DNA of 64,000 nt from JAHEZL01 sp046074525. GTDB taxonomy: Bacteria > Bacteroidota > Bacteroidia > Flavobacteriales_C > GCA-002722245. A program made the position numbers and the translations under genes. Positions within the stretch are counted from its first letter, which is position 1. Every line of letters begins with the position of its first letter. The notes below the pieces were generated by a model. The model worked only from the letters and a program-made list of their open reading frames with translations, was not told the DNA's origin and ran no database searches. Shown piece by piece: positions 33,907 through 41,982 of this stretch. Where the stretch lies: the NCBI GenBank assembly GCA_046074525.1, contig JBJTOK010000010.1:1-64000 (forward strand), in the 5' to 3' direction.

Positions 33907-35049
33907 ATGAAATCATTTGAAAAGAAGAAGATGAAATATGAGTCTAAGGACACTACGGATCATATTTTTAAGCAAATAAGAAATAAATCAGATCAATACT
34001 TTGCTTCCCAAAAAAGCGGCAAAAATGCCAATGCTTTTTTATGGTTTAAATTCATTTCAATGATGGCTGTTGCCGCCATTGCTTACTACGGAATATTTAT
34101 CTCCTCCTCCTTTATTGTTCTGGCTTTGTGTTATCTCATCACTGCTACTGCTCTTCTTATTGTGGGCATTAATATCGGGCACGATGCAGCGCACCATTGT
34201 GTAACAGGAAATAAAAAAATTGACAACTTTATCTTCGAATCGGTTTTTGGCATCAATGGCATGAGTGGTTATTTCTGGCAGCTGCGCCACAACCATTCAC
34301 ACCACATTTTTCCAAATGTATTTAATTACGATTCCGATCTGGAAATTACCAATCTCCTTCTTCTCCATCCCGAACAAAAAAAGTACAAAATCCACAGATA
34401 TCAGCACATCTATGCATCCTTCCTTTACATGTTCTCTTCCCTGATCTGGATATTGTTTGTTGATTTTACCTTTTTCTCTAGGAAGGAACACGCCAATCTT
34501 AAATTCAAGGACGTTCCTGCCTTTGAGTTGATAAAGGTTATTCTGCTCAAGGTGGTATATTTTGCGAATTTCATATTCATCCCGCTGTACTTCACCGATT
34601 TCTCCATTTATGAAATAGTGGGTGCATTTCTCGTCATGCACATGATCGTTTCACTTGGATTAACATACACTTTCTTCATTTCGCATCACGTAACGGAAGT
34701 TGCATACGTTCATGCAGATGAGGAAGAGAAGGTGGTTCACGATACCTGGACGCATCATCAGGTGGCTACCACCATCGACTTTCATCCCGATAGTCCCACA
34801 GCCAATTTCATCTTCGGAGGCTTCAATCTTCATATTGCCCACCATCTTTTCCCTGAGGTATGCCACACACATTATCCTGCACTTACGCTCATTATTAAAG
34901 ACACCTTTGAAAAAAACAATGTAAGCGACTGGTACAAATCTTTTACGTTCATGGAAGGAGTGGTATCGCACGTTAGACATTTGAAAGTTACGGCCGACGA
35001 AATTCTTGCCGAACATAACAAAGAACAATTGTCAGGCAGCGCTATCTAA
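33907..35049 (+). CDS. Membrane fatty acid desaturase
   Basis: 380 residues. Has the three His boxes of the membrane di-iron desaturases: GHDAAHH (about residue 91), RHNHSHHIFP (about 127) and NLHIAHHLFPEVCHTHYP (about 308), with several membrane helices between. The pattern resembles acyl-CoA/lipid desaturases of the linoleoyl-CoA (FADS) group rather than AlkB. It introduces a double bond into an acyl chain using oxygen and an electron donor. The next gene begins 36 bases after its stop, so it probably heads an operon with a glycosyltransferase and an MMPL exporter. Confidence 0.92.
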   Translation: MKSFEKKKMKYESKDTTDHIFKQIRNKSDQYFASQKSGKNANAFLWFKFISMMAVAAIAYYGIFISSSFIVLALCYLITATALLIVGINIGHDAAHHCVTGNKKIDNFIFESVFGINGMSGYFWQLRHNHSHHIFPNVFNYDSDLEITNLLLLHPEQKKYKIHRYQHIYASFLYMFSSLIWILFVDFTFFSRKEHANLKFKDVPAFELIKVILLKVVYFANFIFIPLYFTDFSIYEIVGAFLVMHMIVSLGLTYTFFISHHVTEVAYVHADEEEKVVHDTWTHHQVATTIDFHPDSPTANFIFGGFNLHIAHHLFPEVCHTHYPALTLIIKDTFEKNNVSDWYKSFTFMEGVVSHVRHLKVTADEILAEHNKEQLSGSAI

Positions 35050-35085
35050 GGCAATACTACTCCCTAAACCATAAAGCGTTAAGGG

Positions 35086-35832
35086 ATGATATCAATTGTT
35101 ATTTGCACACTGAACGAAGAATACTATCTTCCGAAATTACTGGATAGCATACGCATCCAGAAAGATTACCAATATGAAGTTGTGATTTCCGATACCGGTT
35201 CTGAGGACAGCACCGCGGAAGTAGCCCATCGCTACAAATCCGAATTCGGCATGCCCATCAACTTTATTGCCTGTAATAATTTGCGCAATATTTCCTTACA
35301 AAGGAATATCGGCGCCAATCACGCTATTTATGAACACCTTCTTTTTTTGGATGCCGACGTTGTACTGCCCGATGAAAATTTCCTGAAAACTGCAATGAAA
35401 GAAGTGATCAGCGAAGGCATTAAAGTAGGCGGATGTAAAATTTACGCCACCGAAAGTAATTTATACTACCGCTTCCTTTACTGGATGTACTCCAATATTT
35501 ACCTCACTACTTTAAGATGGTTCAAGCCCGCTGTGCACGGCTGCTGCATTTTTTCCACTAAGGAAATATACTACAAAATCGGAGGCTTCAACAACAATAT
35601 TATTTTTGAAGATTACCGCTATGACGAAGATGCCGCAATTTACTACCGTTCCAAACTATTGAAGAGTACTTTTGTAAAAACCTCGGCACGTCGTTTTTAT
35701 AAAGCCACTTTCCGCAGCACCGTTGAGCTGTTGCTCGCAGGTATCTACTCATTTTTCCGTACAGGAATCAAGGGAGAATATATGAAGGGGTATTTCCGAC
35801 TCACAGGAAAACACTCGAAACCTCAATACTGA
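35086..35832 (+). CDS. Family 2 glycosyltransferase
   Basis: 248 residues. GT-A fold start MISIVICTLNEEYYLPKLLD, VVISDTGSEDST, and the metal-binding DXD motif as FLDADVVLPDE, followed by GGCKIY and GGFNNNIIFEDYRYDED (general-base region). A C-terminal hydrophobic stretch (LLLAGIYSFFRTGIKG) suggests membrane association. Transfers a sugar to an unknown acceptor; the neighbouring desaturase and exporter make a lipid acceptor plausible. Confidence 0.9.
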   Translation: MISIVICTLNEEYYLPKLLDSIRIQKDYQYEVVISDTGSEDSTAEVAHRYKSEFGMPINFIACNNLRNISLQRNIGANHAIYEHLLFLDADVVLPDENFLKTAMKEVISEGIKVGGCKIYATESNLYYRFLYWMYSNIYLTTLRWFKPAVHGCCIFSTKEIYYKIGGFNNNIIFEDYRYDEDAAIYYRSKLLKSTFVKTSARRFYKATFRSTVELLLAGIYSFFRTGIKGEYMKGYFRLTGKHSKPQY

Positions 35833-35903
35833 TGAACTTTTGGACTTCACCATGTCCGGTTTTTTTTTTAATTTAGCGCTCCCTTTTTCAAGGGAATGAA
35901 CAA

Positions 35904-38030
35904 ATGAAATTTTACCAGAAATACCTGAAGTTCGCCTCTAAAAGGCCATGGTTACTGATTCTATTAACAGCAATAGTCATCGCTTCAGGCATTCCCACCA
36001 CCAAAATACACATCGCCAACAGGCCTCAAGACTGGTATCCGGAGGATTCCAGACAACTGCCCGACATCACCGAATTTGAAAGTTACTTCGGTAACGATGA
36101 AACAATGGTGCTGTACCTCACTTTTCCAAAAGGCTCTACGAATGAATATAAACTGGATGAACTCTACAAAGCCAGTGAACTGATCAGAAAAATCCACGGT
36201 TTTGATCAAACCTTTTCCCGGGTAAATCTTGATGCTGTAAGAGGGCTAAAAGGCGATGACTACGTAGATAAAATGGAAAAAGCATACTTCCAGTCGGCCA
36301 ACCCCGACGGTGAAGCCATGTTTTTAAGAGTGCGCATTAACAAGGATCCCGATAAAAACCGCCCTTTCCTTCTCGATTCCCTGAAGAAAATTGTTTATCC
36401 CGGACTTCCCGCCAGCGTAAAGAAAGACATTACCGGTGCAGGAGTTATTTTTACTGAAATCAATGAGCTGAGCAACCAGGATTCAAAATGGCTTTTCGGA
36501 TTGTGCTACGGACTTATCTTTCTCCTTTTATGGTGGCGACTGCGCAGGGCGAAATACCTGCTGATTTGCTCAACGCTTGTACTCCTTGCCACCTGGCCCG
36601 CCATGTCGCTCTTCGGATGGTTTGATGTGCCTGTCAATATGATTACGATGATCGTTCCGTTGCTGTTCATCATCAACTTCTTCTCCTTTGCCATGCACCT
36701 CGTGACTAAGCAAAGTGCTGATGTGGGCAAATACCTCAATAAAAAAATTCCGCCTATCCTTACTTCCGCCCTCACCAATATTATAGGTTTCGGATCACTG
36801 ATGCTGAGCGACATTACTGTTATTTACCAGTTCGGCCTCCTCACTTCTTTGGGAATTATTGTAGGACTACTTGTTTTGTTTTTAATCGGAACACCATGGA
36901 TCATCCGCACTATTGAAGTCAATAGGAACATTGAGAAAATCGACTGGATGAACAAGATGCTCGATGGTTTCTATAATAAACTTAATAAACGACTGGCATG
37001 GATCACCATGATTGTGATGTTGATATGGATGGGTGCCGGTGTTTTTGTTTTCCCTTATATAACTGTAGATACTGACACGGTAGGTTTCATCAAGCCTGAT
37101 AACAAAACCCGCATATCGAAAGACTATATCGAAAAAAATTATGGATCGGTGAACCTCATCGATTTCATGGTAGATAAGGAAGACGGGAAACCTTTCAGTA
37201 AAGCCGACTGGAAGGTGATCGACAAAGTACGCAAGGAACTCCAAACACTTCCCTACATTAAGAGCACAGTGGACTATGCCTTATGGGAACCACTCCTAAG
37301 CGACCTGAAATACAGCAGTCCGAAAGACGCAGAAGCCATTTCTTCCAGCTTCCTGTCGGATGACAAAATGCATTCGCGCCTCACCATATTGATTCCTTCA
37401 GGATCGGTGAAGCAAATGGAAGAGAACATCAATAAAGCCGAACTTAAAATCAAAGAAGCCCTTGGTGATGCCAAAATCTCCATGCGCTCTGTGGGTTATC
37501 TCCCCGCTTACATTGAGCAAATGAATGTTATTGTTGACGAAATGCTGGAAAGCTTGTTTGTGGCCGTAATACTGATCTTACTGGTAATGTCGGTATTTGT
37601 GCGCGACCTCAAGCTTGGACTCCTCGCCACCTTTGCCACTGTATTCCCCCTTTGCGCCGTGGCCCTGATGATGAAAATACTGGACATTCCCTTCGATATC
37701 GCCACATCTGTTATTTTTTCAGTGGTGGTGGGAATGATCGCTGATGATGTGTTACACGTTATCTGGAGCTTCAAGAGCAATCTGCATCTGCGAAAGGATT
37801 ACTCTATCAATATTTTATTTGCCGATTCGGTGAGGGTCATCGTGCACCCATGTACAGCAACCACCATTATGTTTGCCATTGGTTTCGCAGTGCTGCTCAT
37901 CAGTAATATTGTATTCATTATTGATTTCGGACTTCTTTCCACCTCTGCAATCGTCTTTGCTTGGATAAGCGATTTCATTTTCTTCCCGGCCTTATTGAGG
38001 CTGGTGTATCTGGATAAAAAGAGGAAATAA
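35904..38030 (+). CDS. MMPL/RND-family exporter
   Basis: 708 residues with about 12 membrane helices in two halves: one near residue 16, a large external loop, a bundle at about 195-350 (LFGLCYGLIFLLLWWRL; SALTNIIGFGSLMLSDI), then a helix near 365, a second loop, and a bundle at about 545-700 (IFSVVVGMIADDVLHVIW; TTIMFAIGFAVLLIS). This is the MMPL/sterol-sensing layout used to export lipids and hydrophobic molecules. It begins 71 bases after the glycosyltransferase gene. Substrate unknown. Confidence 0.9.
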   Translation: MKFYQKYLKFASKRPWLLILLTAIVIASGIPTTKIHIANRPQDWYPEDSRQLPDITEFESYFGNDETMVLYLTFPKGSTNEYKLDELYKASELIRKIHGFDQTFSRVNLDAVRGLKGDDYVDKMEKAYFQSANPDGEAMFLRVRINKDPDKNRPFLLDSLKKIVYPGLPASVKKDITGAGVIFTEINELSNQDSKWLFGLCYGLIFLLLWWRLRRAKYLLICSTLVLLATWPAMSLFGWFDVPVNMITMIVPLLFIINFFSFAMHLVTKQSADVGKYLNKKIPPILTSALTNIIGFGSLMLSDITVIYQFGLLTSLGIIVGLLVLFLIGTPWIIRTIEVNRNIEKIDWMNKMLDGFYNKLNKRLAWITMIVMLIWMGAGVFVFPYITVDTDTVGFIKPDNKTRISKDYIEKNYGSVNLIDFMVDKEDGKPFSKADWKVIDKVRKELQTLPYIKSTVDYALWEPLLSDLKYSSPKDAEAISSSFLSDDKMHSRLTILIPSGSVKQMEENINKAELKIKEALGDAKISMRSVGYLPAYIEQMNVIVDEMLESLFVAVILILLVMSVFVRDLKLGLLATFATVFPLCAVALMMKILDIPFDIATSVIFSVVVGMIADDVLHVIWSFKSNLHLRKDYSINILFADSVRVIVHPCTATTIMFAIGFAVLLISNIVFIIDFGLLSTSAIVFAWISDFIFFPALLRLVYLDKKRK

Positions 38031-38058
38031 ATTTTCTCCGAAAAAAAACTCCATAATA

Positions 38059-38089
38059 TTTGTGTGAAATAAAATATAACCTATATTTG
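38059..38089 (+). promoter_or_regulatory. Consensus Bacteroidota promoter of tRNA-Val
   Basis: TTTG (38059-38062), 19-base spacer, TATATTTG (38082-38089): a complete match to the -33/-7 consensus of the Bacteroidota primary sigma factor. The tRNA starts at 38112. Confidence 0.9.
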
Positions 38090-38111
38090 CAACCCGTTCA
38101 ACAAAAATCTT

Positions 38112-38186
38112 GGGAGCTTAGCTCAGCTGGTTCAGAGCATCTGCCTTACAAGCAGAGGGTCACAGGTTCGAATCCTGTAGCTCCCA
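38112..38186 (+). tRNA. tRNA-Val (anticodon TAC)
   Basis: Cloverleaf by eye: acceptor GGGAGCT / AGCTCCC, D arm GCTC...GAGC, anticodon stem TCTGC / GCAGA around loop CTTACAA (anticodon TAC), T arm ACAGG TTCGAAT CCTGT. 75 bases with an A discriminator; the CCA end is not encoded. It reads GTA/GTG valine codons. Confidence 0.97.
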
Positions 38187-38193
38187 CAGAAAG

Positions 38194-38223
38194 AAAACCC
38201 TTCGAAATCGAAGGGTTTTTTGT
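38194..38223 (+). terminator. tRNA-Val terminator
   Basis: Stem AAACCCTTCG / CGAAGGGTTT with a short loop, then a T run. It begins 8 bases after the tRNA. Confidence 0.9.
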
Positions 38224-38275
38224 TTGATCTAAACCCATCTATATAACCACCTCCCCAGTTAGCAAGCCATTATCT

Positions 38276-38348
38276 GAAGTATGGGCCGCTAACTTCGTGC
38301 GGTGGCGGGAGCGAATTTTTTCCGTCACCAACGGATAAAAAATTTCGC
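38276..38348. repeat. Dispersed palindromic element, copy 1
   Basis: Contains a GCTAACTTCG block and a 38-base hairpin (38311-38348) ending GGATAAAAAATTTCGC. The same two blocks in the same order occur at 51245-51341. Both copies lie just downstream of a terminator. Confidence 0.75.
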
Positions 38349-38499
38349 GGTGTGCGATGGAAGCATCTCCTGGCTCTTGATTTTTTGCTTACTCTCTTGC
38401 TTCAAGACAAAAAAGTAAGTCTTTGTTTCCTTGAAAAGAAGCTGACGCGCAGGGCGATAGGTCCCTCGTGAGTACACTCAGGATGACACACGCGAGAAA

Positions 38500-38528
38500 T
38501 CCTTCTTCGCTAAAGCTTCGAAGGACGA
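38500..38528. repeat. Dispersed 29-base motif, copy 1
   Basis: TCCTTCTTCGCTAAAGCTTC and nine further bases; its reverse complement with one mismatch (28 of 29) is found at 43881-43909. Motifs of this kind (CGCTAAAGCTTCG) are frequent in Bacteroidota genomes. Confidence 0.8.
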
Positions 38529-38713
38529 ACAGAATTGCTTCGAATTCTCAAAAACAAAAATTTTCCGGAATGATAAACGCGAAGATGTCCCGAAATAAAC
38601 AATCCCCTCTTAACATCTTCTTTCTCTTACATCCCCTACCCTCTCATCTAAAATATATTTTAGTATCAAATAATTATTTTGAATTCGTTCACGTTAACTC
38701 ATTAAAACTGAAT

Positions 38714-39397
38714 ATGCTTTCACTAACACTTCTTCAGGCTACAGGCGCCGCGGCAAACTTACCGGTTGAAAAAACTGTAGAGGGTCCTATCGATATCCTT
38801 ATCAAAGGTGGATTCATCATGATCCCGATCGCCATCCTTTCCATTTTGTCGGTATTTATCTTTGTAGAGCGCTTCCTGTATGTGAAACGACAAATATCTG
38901 CCGACAATAATTTCATGAATACCATCCAGGATTTCATCCGCAATGGCAATATCGATTCGGCACTCACCTTCTGCAAAAGTTCCAACAAGCCAGTGGCCAG
39001 AATGCTTGAAAAAGGAATTTCCCGCATAGGGATGCCTATTAAGGAAATTGAAGAATCGGTGGAAATCGTTGGAAAATTTGAGGTGTACAAACTCGAGAAA
39101 AACGTAGGTATGTTGTCCATCATTGCCGGTATAGCGCCCATGCTCGGATTCCTTGGAACCATCCTCGGTGCGATCAACCTCTTCATTGATATTTCCCAGG
39201 CGGGTGGCGACATGCAGGTGTCGGTAGTTGCCAACGGATTATATACCAAACTCGTAACTTCTGCTGCCGGACTTGTGGTTGGTATCATGGCTTACATCTT
39301 CTACAACTGGATCAGTGCCATCATCACCAAAGCCGTACACCAGCTGGAACTGAACACAATGATGTTCCTCGACCTTCTTAAAGAGCCTACCAGATGA
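38714..39397 (+). CDS. exbB: MotA/TolQ/ExbB proton channel family protein
   Basis: 227 residues from the ATG at 38714; the open frame upstream crosses repeats and carries no family features. A Gln/Ala-rich exposed N-terminus is followed by a membrane helix (GGFIMIPIAILSILSVFIFV), a cytoplasmic part, and the two conserved helices LSIIAGIAPMLGFLGTILGA and LVTSAAGLVVGIMAYIFYNW. With ExbD it forms the proton-driven motor that energises TonB-type transport across the outer membrane. Its stop overlaps the exbD start (ATGA). Confidence 0.92.
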   Translation: MLSLTLLQATGAAANLPVEKTVEGPIDILIKGGFIMIPIAILSILSVFIFVERFLYVKRQISADNNFMNTIQDFIRNGNIDSALTFCKSSNKPVARMLEKGISRIGMPIKEIEESVEIVGKFEVYKLEKNVGMLSIIAGIAPMLGFLGTILGAINLFIDISQAGGDMQVSVVANGLYTKLVTSAAGLVVGIMAYIFYNWISAIITKAVHQLELNTMMFLDLLKEPTR

Positions 39398-39813
39398 TAA
39401 GCTTAAGAAAGAAAAATAAACAAGGTGCCCACGTTTTCACGGAAGCGATGAACGACATCATGTTCTTCCTGATGCTTTTCTTCATCATTGTGGCCACTAT
39501 GAAAACCACAAGTTCGATCAACATGTCGGTACCTAAATCCGATATGAATAAAATCAAAACGCCGGCGAAAAATGAAGTGGTGCTTTCCATCGTGAAAGAC
39601 GCGTCAGGAGATATCCAGTACTATGTGGACGATAAGGCGATCGGTGGCGAACAGCTTATTGCTGCCATCACCCAAGAAAAAACCAAAAATCCGGATAATG
39701 AAACGGTGGTGATGATACGCATGGACAAAGATCTTCCTGTACAAACCCTGGTGGATGCTATGTCGCTTACAAGTAAAGCTGGTGTGAAAACGCTGCTGGC
39801 TACACAGAAATAA
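39394..39813 (+). CDS. exbD: Biopolymer transport protein ExbD
   Basis: 139 residues. Short cytoplasmic N-terminus, one membrane helix (DIMFFLMLFFIIVATM; the usual essential Asp lies in NDIMFF), and a periplasmic domain ending in a TolR-like fold (VVMIRMDKDLPVQTLVDAMS). Partner of the overlapping exbB. Its stop codon directly abuts that of folC on the other strand. Confidence 0.93.
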   Translation: MISLRKKNKQGAHVFTEAMNDIMFFLMLFFIIVATMKTTSSINMSVPKSDMNKIKTPAKNEVVLSIVKDASGDIQYYVDDKAIGGEQLIAAITQEKTKNPDNETVVMIRMDKDLPVQTLVDAMSLTSKAGVKTLLATQK

Positions 39814-41031
39814 TTACTTTGCCGATAAAATATCTGCTACCACAAAGGTACTTCCACCGATAAAAATAAAGTCGTTGACTCCTGCTTTTGATTTTGCCGC
39901 TTCCAACGCAGCGACAGGAGTTTTATAGCTTTCTCCAGCCAATCCCAACTCAATAGCAGTTTTATGCAATTGCTCAACAGGCATAGCCCTGGCAATGGCT
40001 GGCTGACAAAAATAAAACTGCGCGTTCTTTGGCAACAGGGGCAGTATTTGCGATTGATCTTTATCGTTTACAGCTCCCCACACGATATGCAGTTTTTGGT
40101 AATCGGCTTCCGAAAGTTGTTTAGCCACCTGCTCAATTCCTTCTTTATTATGGCCGGTATCACAAACAATGGCAGGATGACTCCCCAAGATTTGCCAGCG
40201 CCCCATAAAGCCCGTGTTATCCGCCACATTCATCAATCCGCCACGAATATGCTGATCAGTTATCTCCCATCCCGCATCTTTCATTTTCTGAAGAGCTGCA
40301 TAAGCCGTAGCTATATTTTTCTTTTGATAAATGCCTATTAAATCGCTTTGTAAATCCATAGGTTCGGCATAAGTCAGCGCTGTATTTTTCTCTGCTGCTG
40401 CGGTACTGAATACGGCAGAGGTTTCAACCTGCCGTTCCCCTATCACCACTGGAACGCCAGCTTTGATAATACCCGCTTTTTCAAAAGCAATTTTCTCCAG
40501 CGTGTTGCCAAGAATATTCGTATGATCCATCCCGATATTGGTAATCACCGAAAGCTCAGGAAGGATAATATTTGTAGAATCCAAGCGACCGCCCAACCCT
40601 ACTTCAATAATGGCGATATCCACCTTCTCCTTCGCGAAATAATGAAAGGCCAGTGCTGTAGTATATTCAAAAAATGAAGGACGCATGGATGCCAATTCAA
40701 CTTTCCATTTCCCAACAAACTCTACTACTTCCGCCTGAGGAATCATTTGTCCGTTCACCTTAATTCTTTCACGGAAATCAATGAGGTGCGGACTGCAGTA
40801 GATTCCCGTTTTGTAGCCCGCTTCCTGCAGCACAGAAGCCAGCATGTGCGTGACCGATCCTTTACCATTCGTTCCTGCAACATGTATAGACTTGAATTGT
40901 TTTTCAGGATGATTTAGCAACGCACACAGCCTGGTGATGTTTGATAAATCAGCTTTGTAAGCGGCTTGTCCGATGAGTTGATATTCCGCCAACTGACTGA
41001 AAAGAAAGTCGACGGCTTCGGGATAGGTCAT
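39814..41031 (-). CDS. folC: Dihydrofolate/folylpolyglutamate synthase
   Basis: 405 residues, Mur-ligase-like. Seen: VAGTNGKGSVTHMLASVLQE (P-loop), GIYCSPHLIDFRERIKVNG, VGLGGRLDSTNII, VITNIGMDHTNILG and VCDTGHNKEGIEQVAKQL. Adds glutamate to dihydropteroate or folates with ATP. Its ATG overlaps the stop of the TonB-like gene (ATGA), so the two are coupled. Confidence 0.95.
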   Translation of the reverse strand: MTYPEAVDFLFSQLAEYQLIGQAAYKADLSNITRLCALLNHPEKQFKSIHVAGTNGKGSVTHMLASVLQEAGYKTGIYCSPHLIDFRERIKVNGQMIPQAEVVEFVGKWKVELASMRPSFFEYTTALAFHYFAKEKVDIAIIEVGLGGRLDSTNIILPELSVITNIGMDHTNILGNTLEKIAFEKAGIIKAGVPVVIGERQVETSAVFSTAAAEKNTALTYAEPMDLQSDLIGIYQKKNIATAYAALQKMKDAGWEITDQHIRGGLMNVADNTGFMGRWQILGSHPAIVCDTGHNKEGIEQVAKQLSEADYQKLHIVWGAVNDKDQSQILPLLPKNAQFYFCQPAIARAMPVEQLHKTAIELGLAGESYKTPVAALEAAKSKAGVNDFIFIGGSTFVVADILSAK

Positions 41032-41795
41032 TGAAGATAGAAATTGAATGGAATCGTTTCGTAACGGAATTCAGGACCCGCAGGATCCTCATTGAACACG
41101 TAGCCTCTTACCAATTTCTCTGCCCTGCCTTTTAGTTCAGGCGAAGCATTTGTTGTTCCTTTCTGATTGCCCTCTGCGGCAACCACCTTACCTTGCCTGT
41201 TAATTTTTACTTTAACATACTGATAACCTTCCTGCTGTGAATCATAGTTGGCTTGGCGAATCACGTGCTTGGTTATCAAGGTTGTCTTGCCTTTTCCTTT
41301 CCCCTTACCCTTATCTCTTCCATGGGTTTCACCACCTCCACCTTCATTTCCCGGAGTTTTTGAATCACCGTCTCCATCTGTCCCTGTACCTCCAAGCATG
41401 CCTTTCATAGCGGCTTCCAAATCACTGTCCACTTTTTTTGTGTTGGGATTTTTCGTTGTAGTCACCTTAGTAGGTGTTTTCTTCTTAGTATCGTCCGTTT
41501 TCTTTACCACTACATCATCATCAGAAGCAGAACTTGAAAGTAGTTCTTCCTCCGGAGAGCTTTCGGGTTGTGAAGCAGGCGACTCTGCCCCTGCAGGAGT
41601 AGACTCGGTATTGCCACTGCCTTCAGCATCTTCGCCAAAACTTACTTCAAGTCCTTCGCTATCACCTATGGAATCACCCAGACCACTACCACCACCTATC
41701 ACCATGAAAAACAGGATAAGGAACAAAATACTGTGAAAAATAATAGTCGCCGTTGCTCCAATCAGCTTGTCCGACCTTTCTGTATTCGCACTCAT
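41028..41795 (-). CDS. TonB-like energy transducer
   Basis: 255 residues. N-terminal membrane helix (IGATATIIFHSILFLILFFM), a long low-complexity acidic and Ser/Thr/Lys linker (SSSASDDDVVVKK; GKGKGKGK; Gly-rich), and a C-terminal TonB-like domain from about residue 185 (YQYVKVKINRQGKVVAAEGN, GPEFRYETIPFNFYL). It probably links the ExbB-ExbD motor to outer-membrane receptors. It lacks the usual Pro-Glu/Pro-Lys rich linker. Convergent with exbBD rather than in the same direction. Confidence 0.85.
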   Translation of the reverse strand: MSANTERSDKLIGATATIIFHSILFLILFFMVIGGGSGLGDSIGDSEGLEVSFGEDAEGSGNTESTPAGAESPASQPESSPEEELLSSSASDDDVVVKKTDDTKKKTPTKVTTTKNPNTKKVDSDLEAAMKGMLGGTGTDGDGDSKTPGNEGGGGETHGRDKGKGKGKGKTTLITKHVIRQANYDSQQEGYQYVKVKINRQGKVVAAEGNQKGTTNASPELKGRAEKLVRGYVFNEDPAGPEFRYETIPFNFYLQ

Positions 41796-41982
41796 GCTTT
41801 AGGTTTTTGAATTAACGCCGCCTTTTTAACAATTAGTATTCATTATAAAAATAGGGAAAGAAGAAATGCCAACCAATCCTGTTGCCTGAAGATATTGACA
41901 AGAGAGGGTTAATAGAGCCTTTGCATGCCACAGTGGTGCATTACTTATATATTCACTGCCTTTCTTTAACTTTAGCCTCAGC

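Larger units (their letters stand above)
38223..38713. other. 490-base intergenic region packed with repeat remnants
   Basis: No credible gene. From left to right: a dispersed palindromic element (38276-38348), a decayed hairpin around 38381-38420 (TTTTTTGCTTACT ... AAAAAAGTAAG), a GGATGACAyACGCG motif (38481-38497), a second dispersed motif (38500-38528) also found at the end of the O-antigen ligase gene, and an AT-rich upstream region of exbB with a 16-base perfect palindrome. A long open frame from 38468 is an upstream extension of exbB through these repeats and is not believed. Confidence 0.7.

Noticed and set aside
38468..38713. N-terminal extension of ExbB by 82 residues
   Set aside because: It translates dispersed repeats and adds no membrane or family features; the ATG at 38714 gives a normal ExbB.
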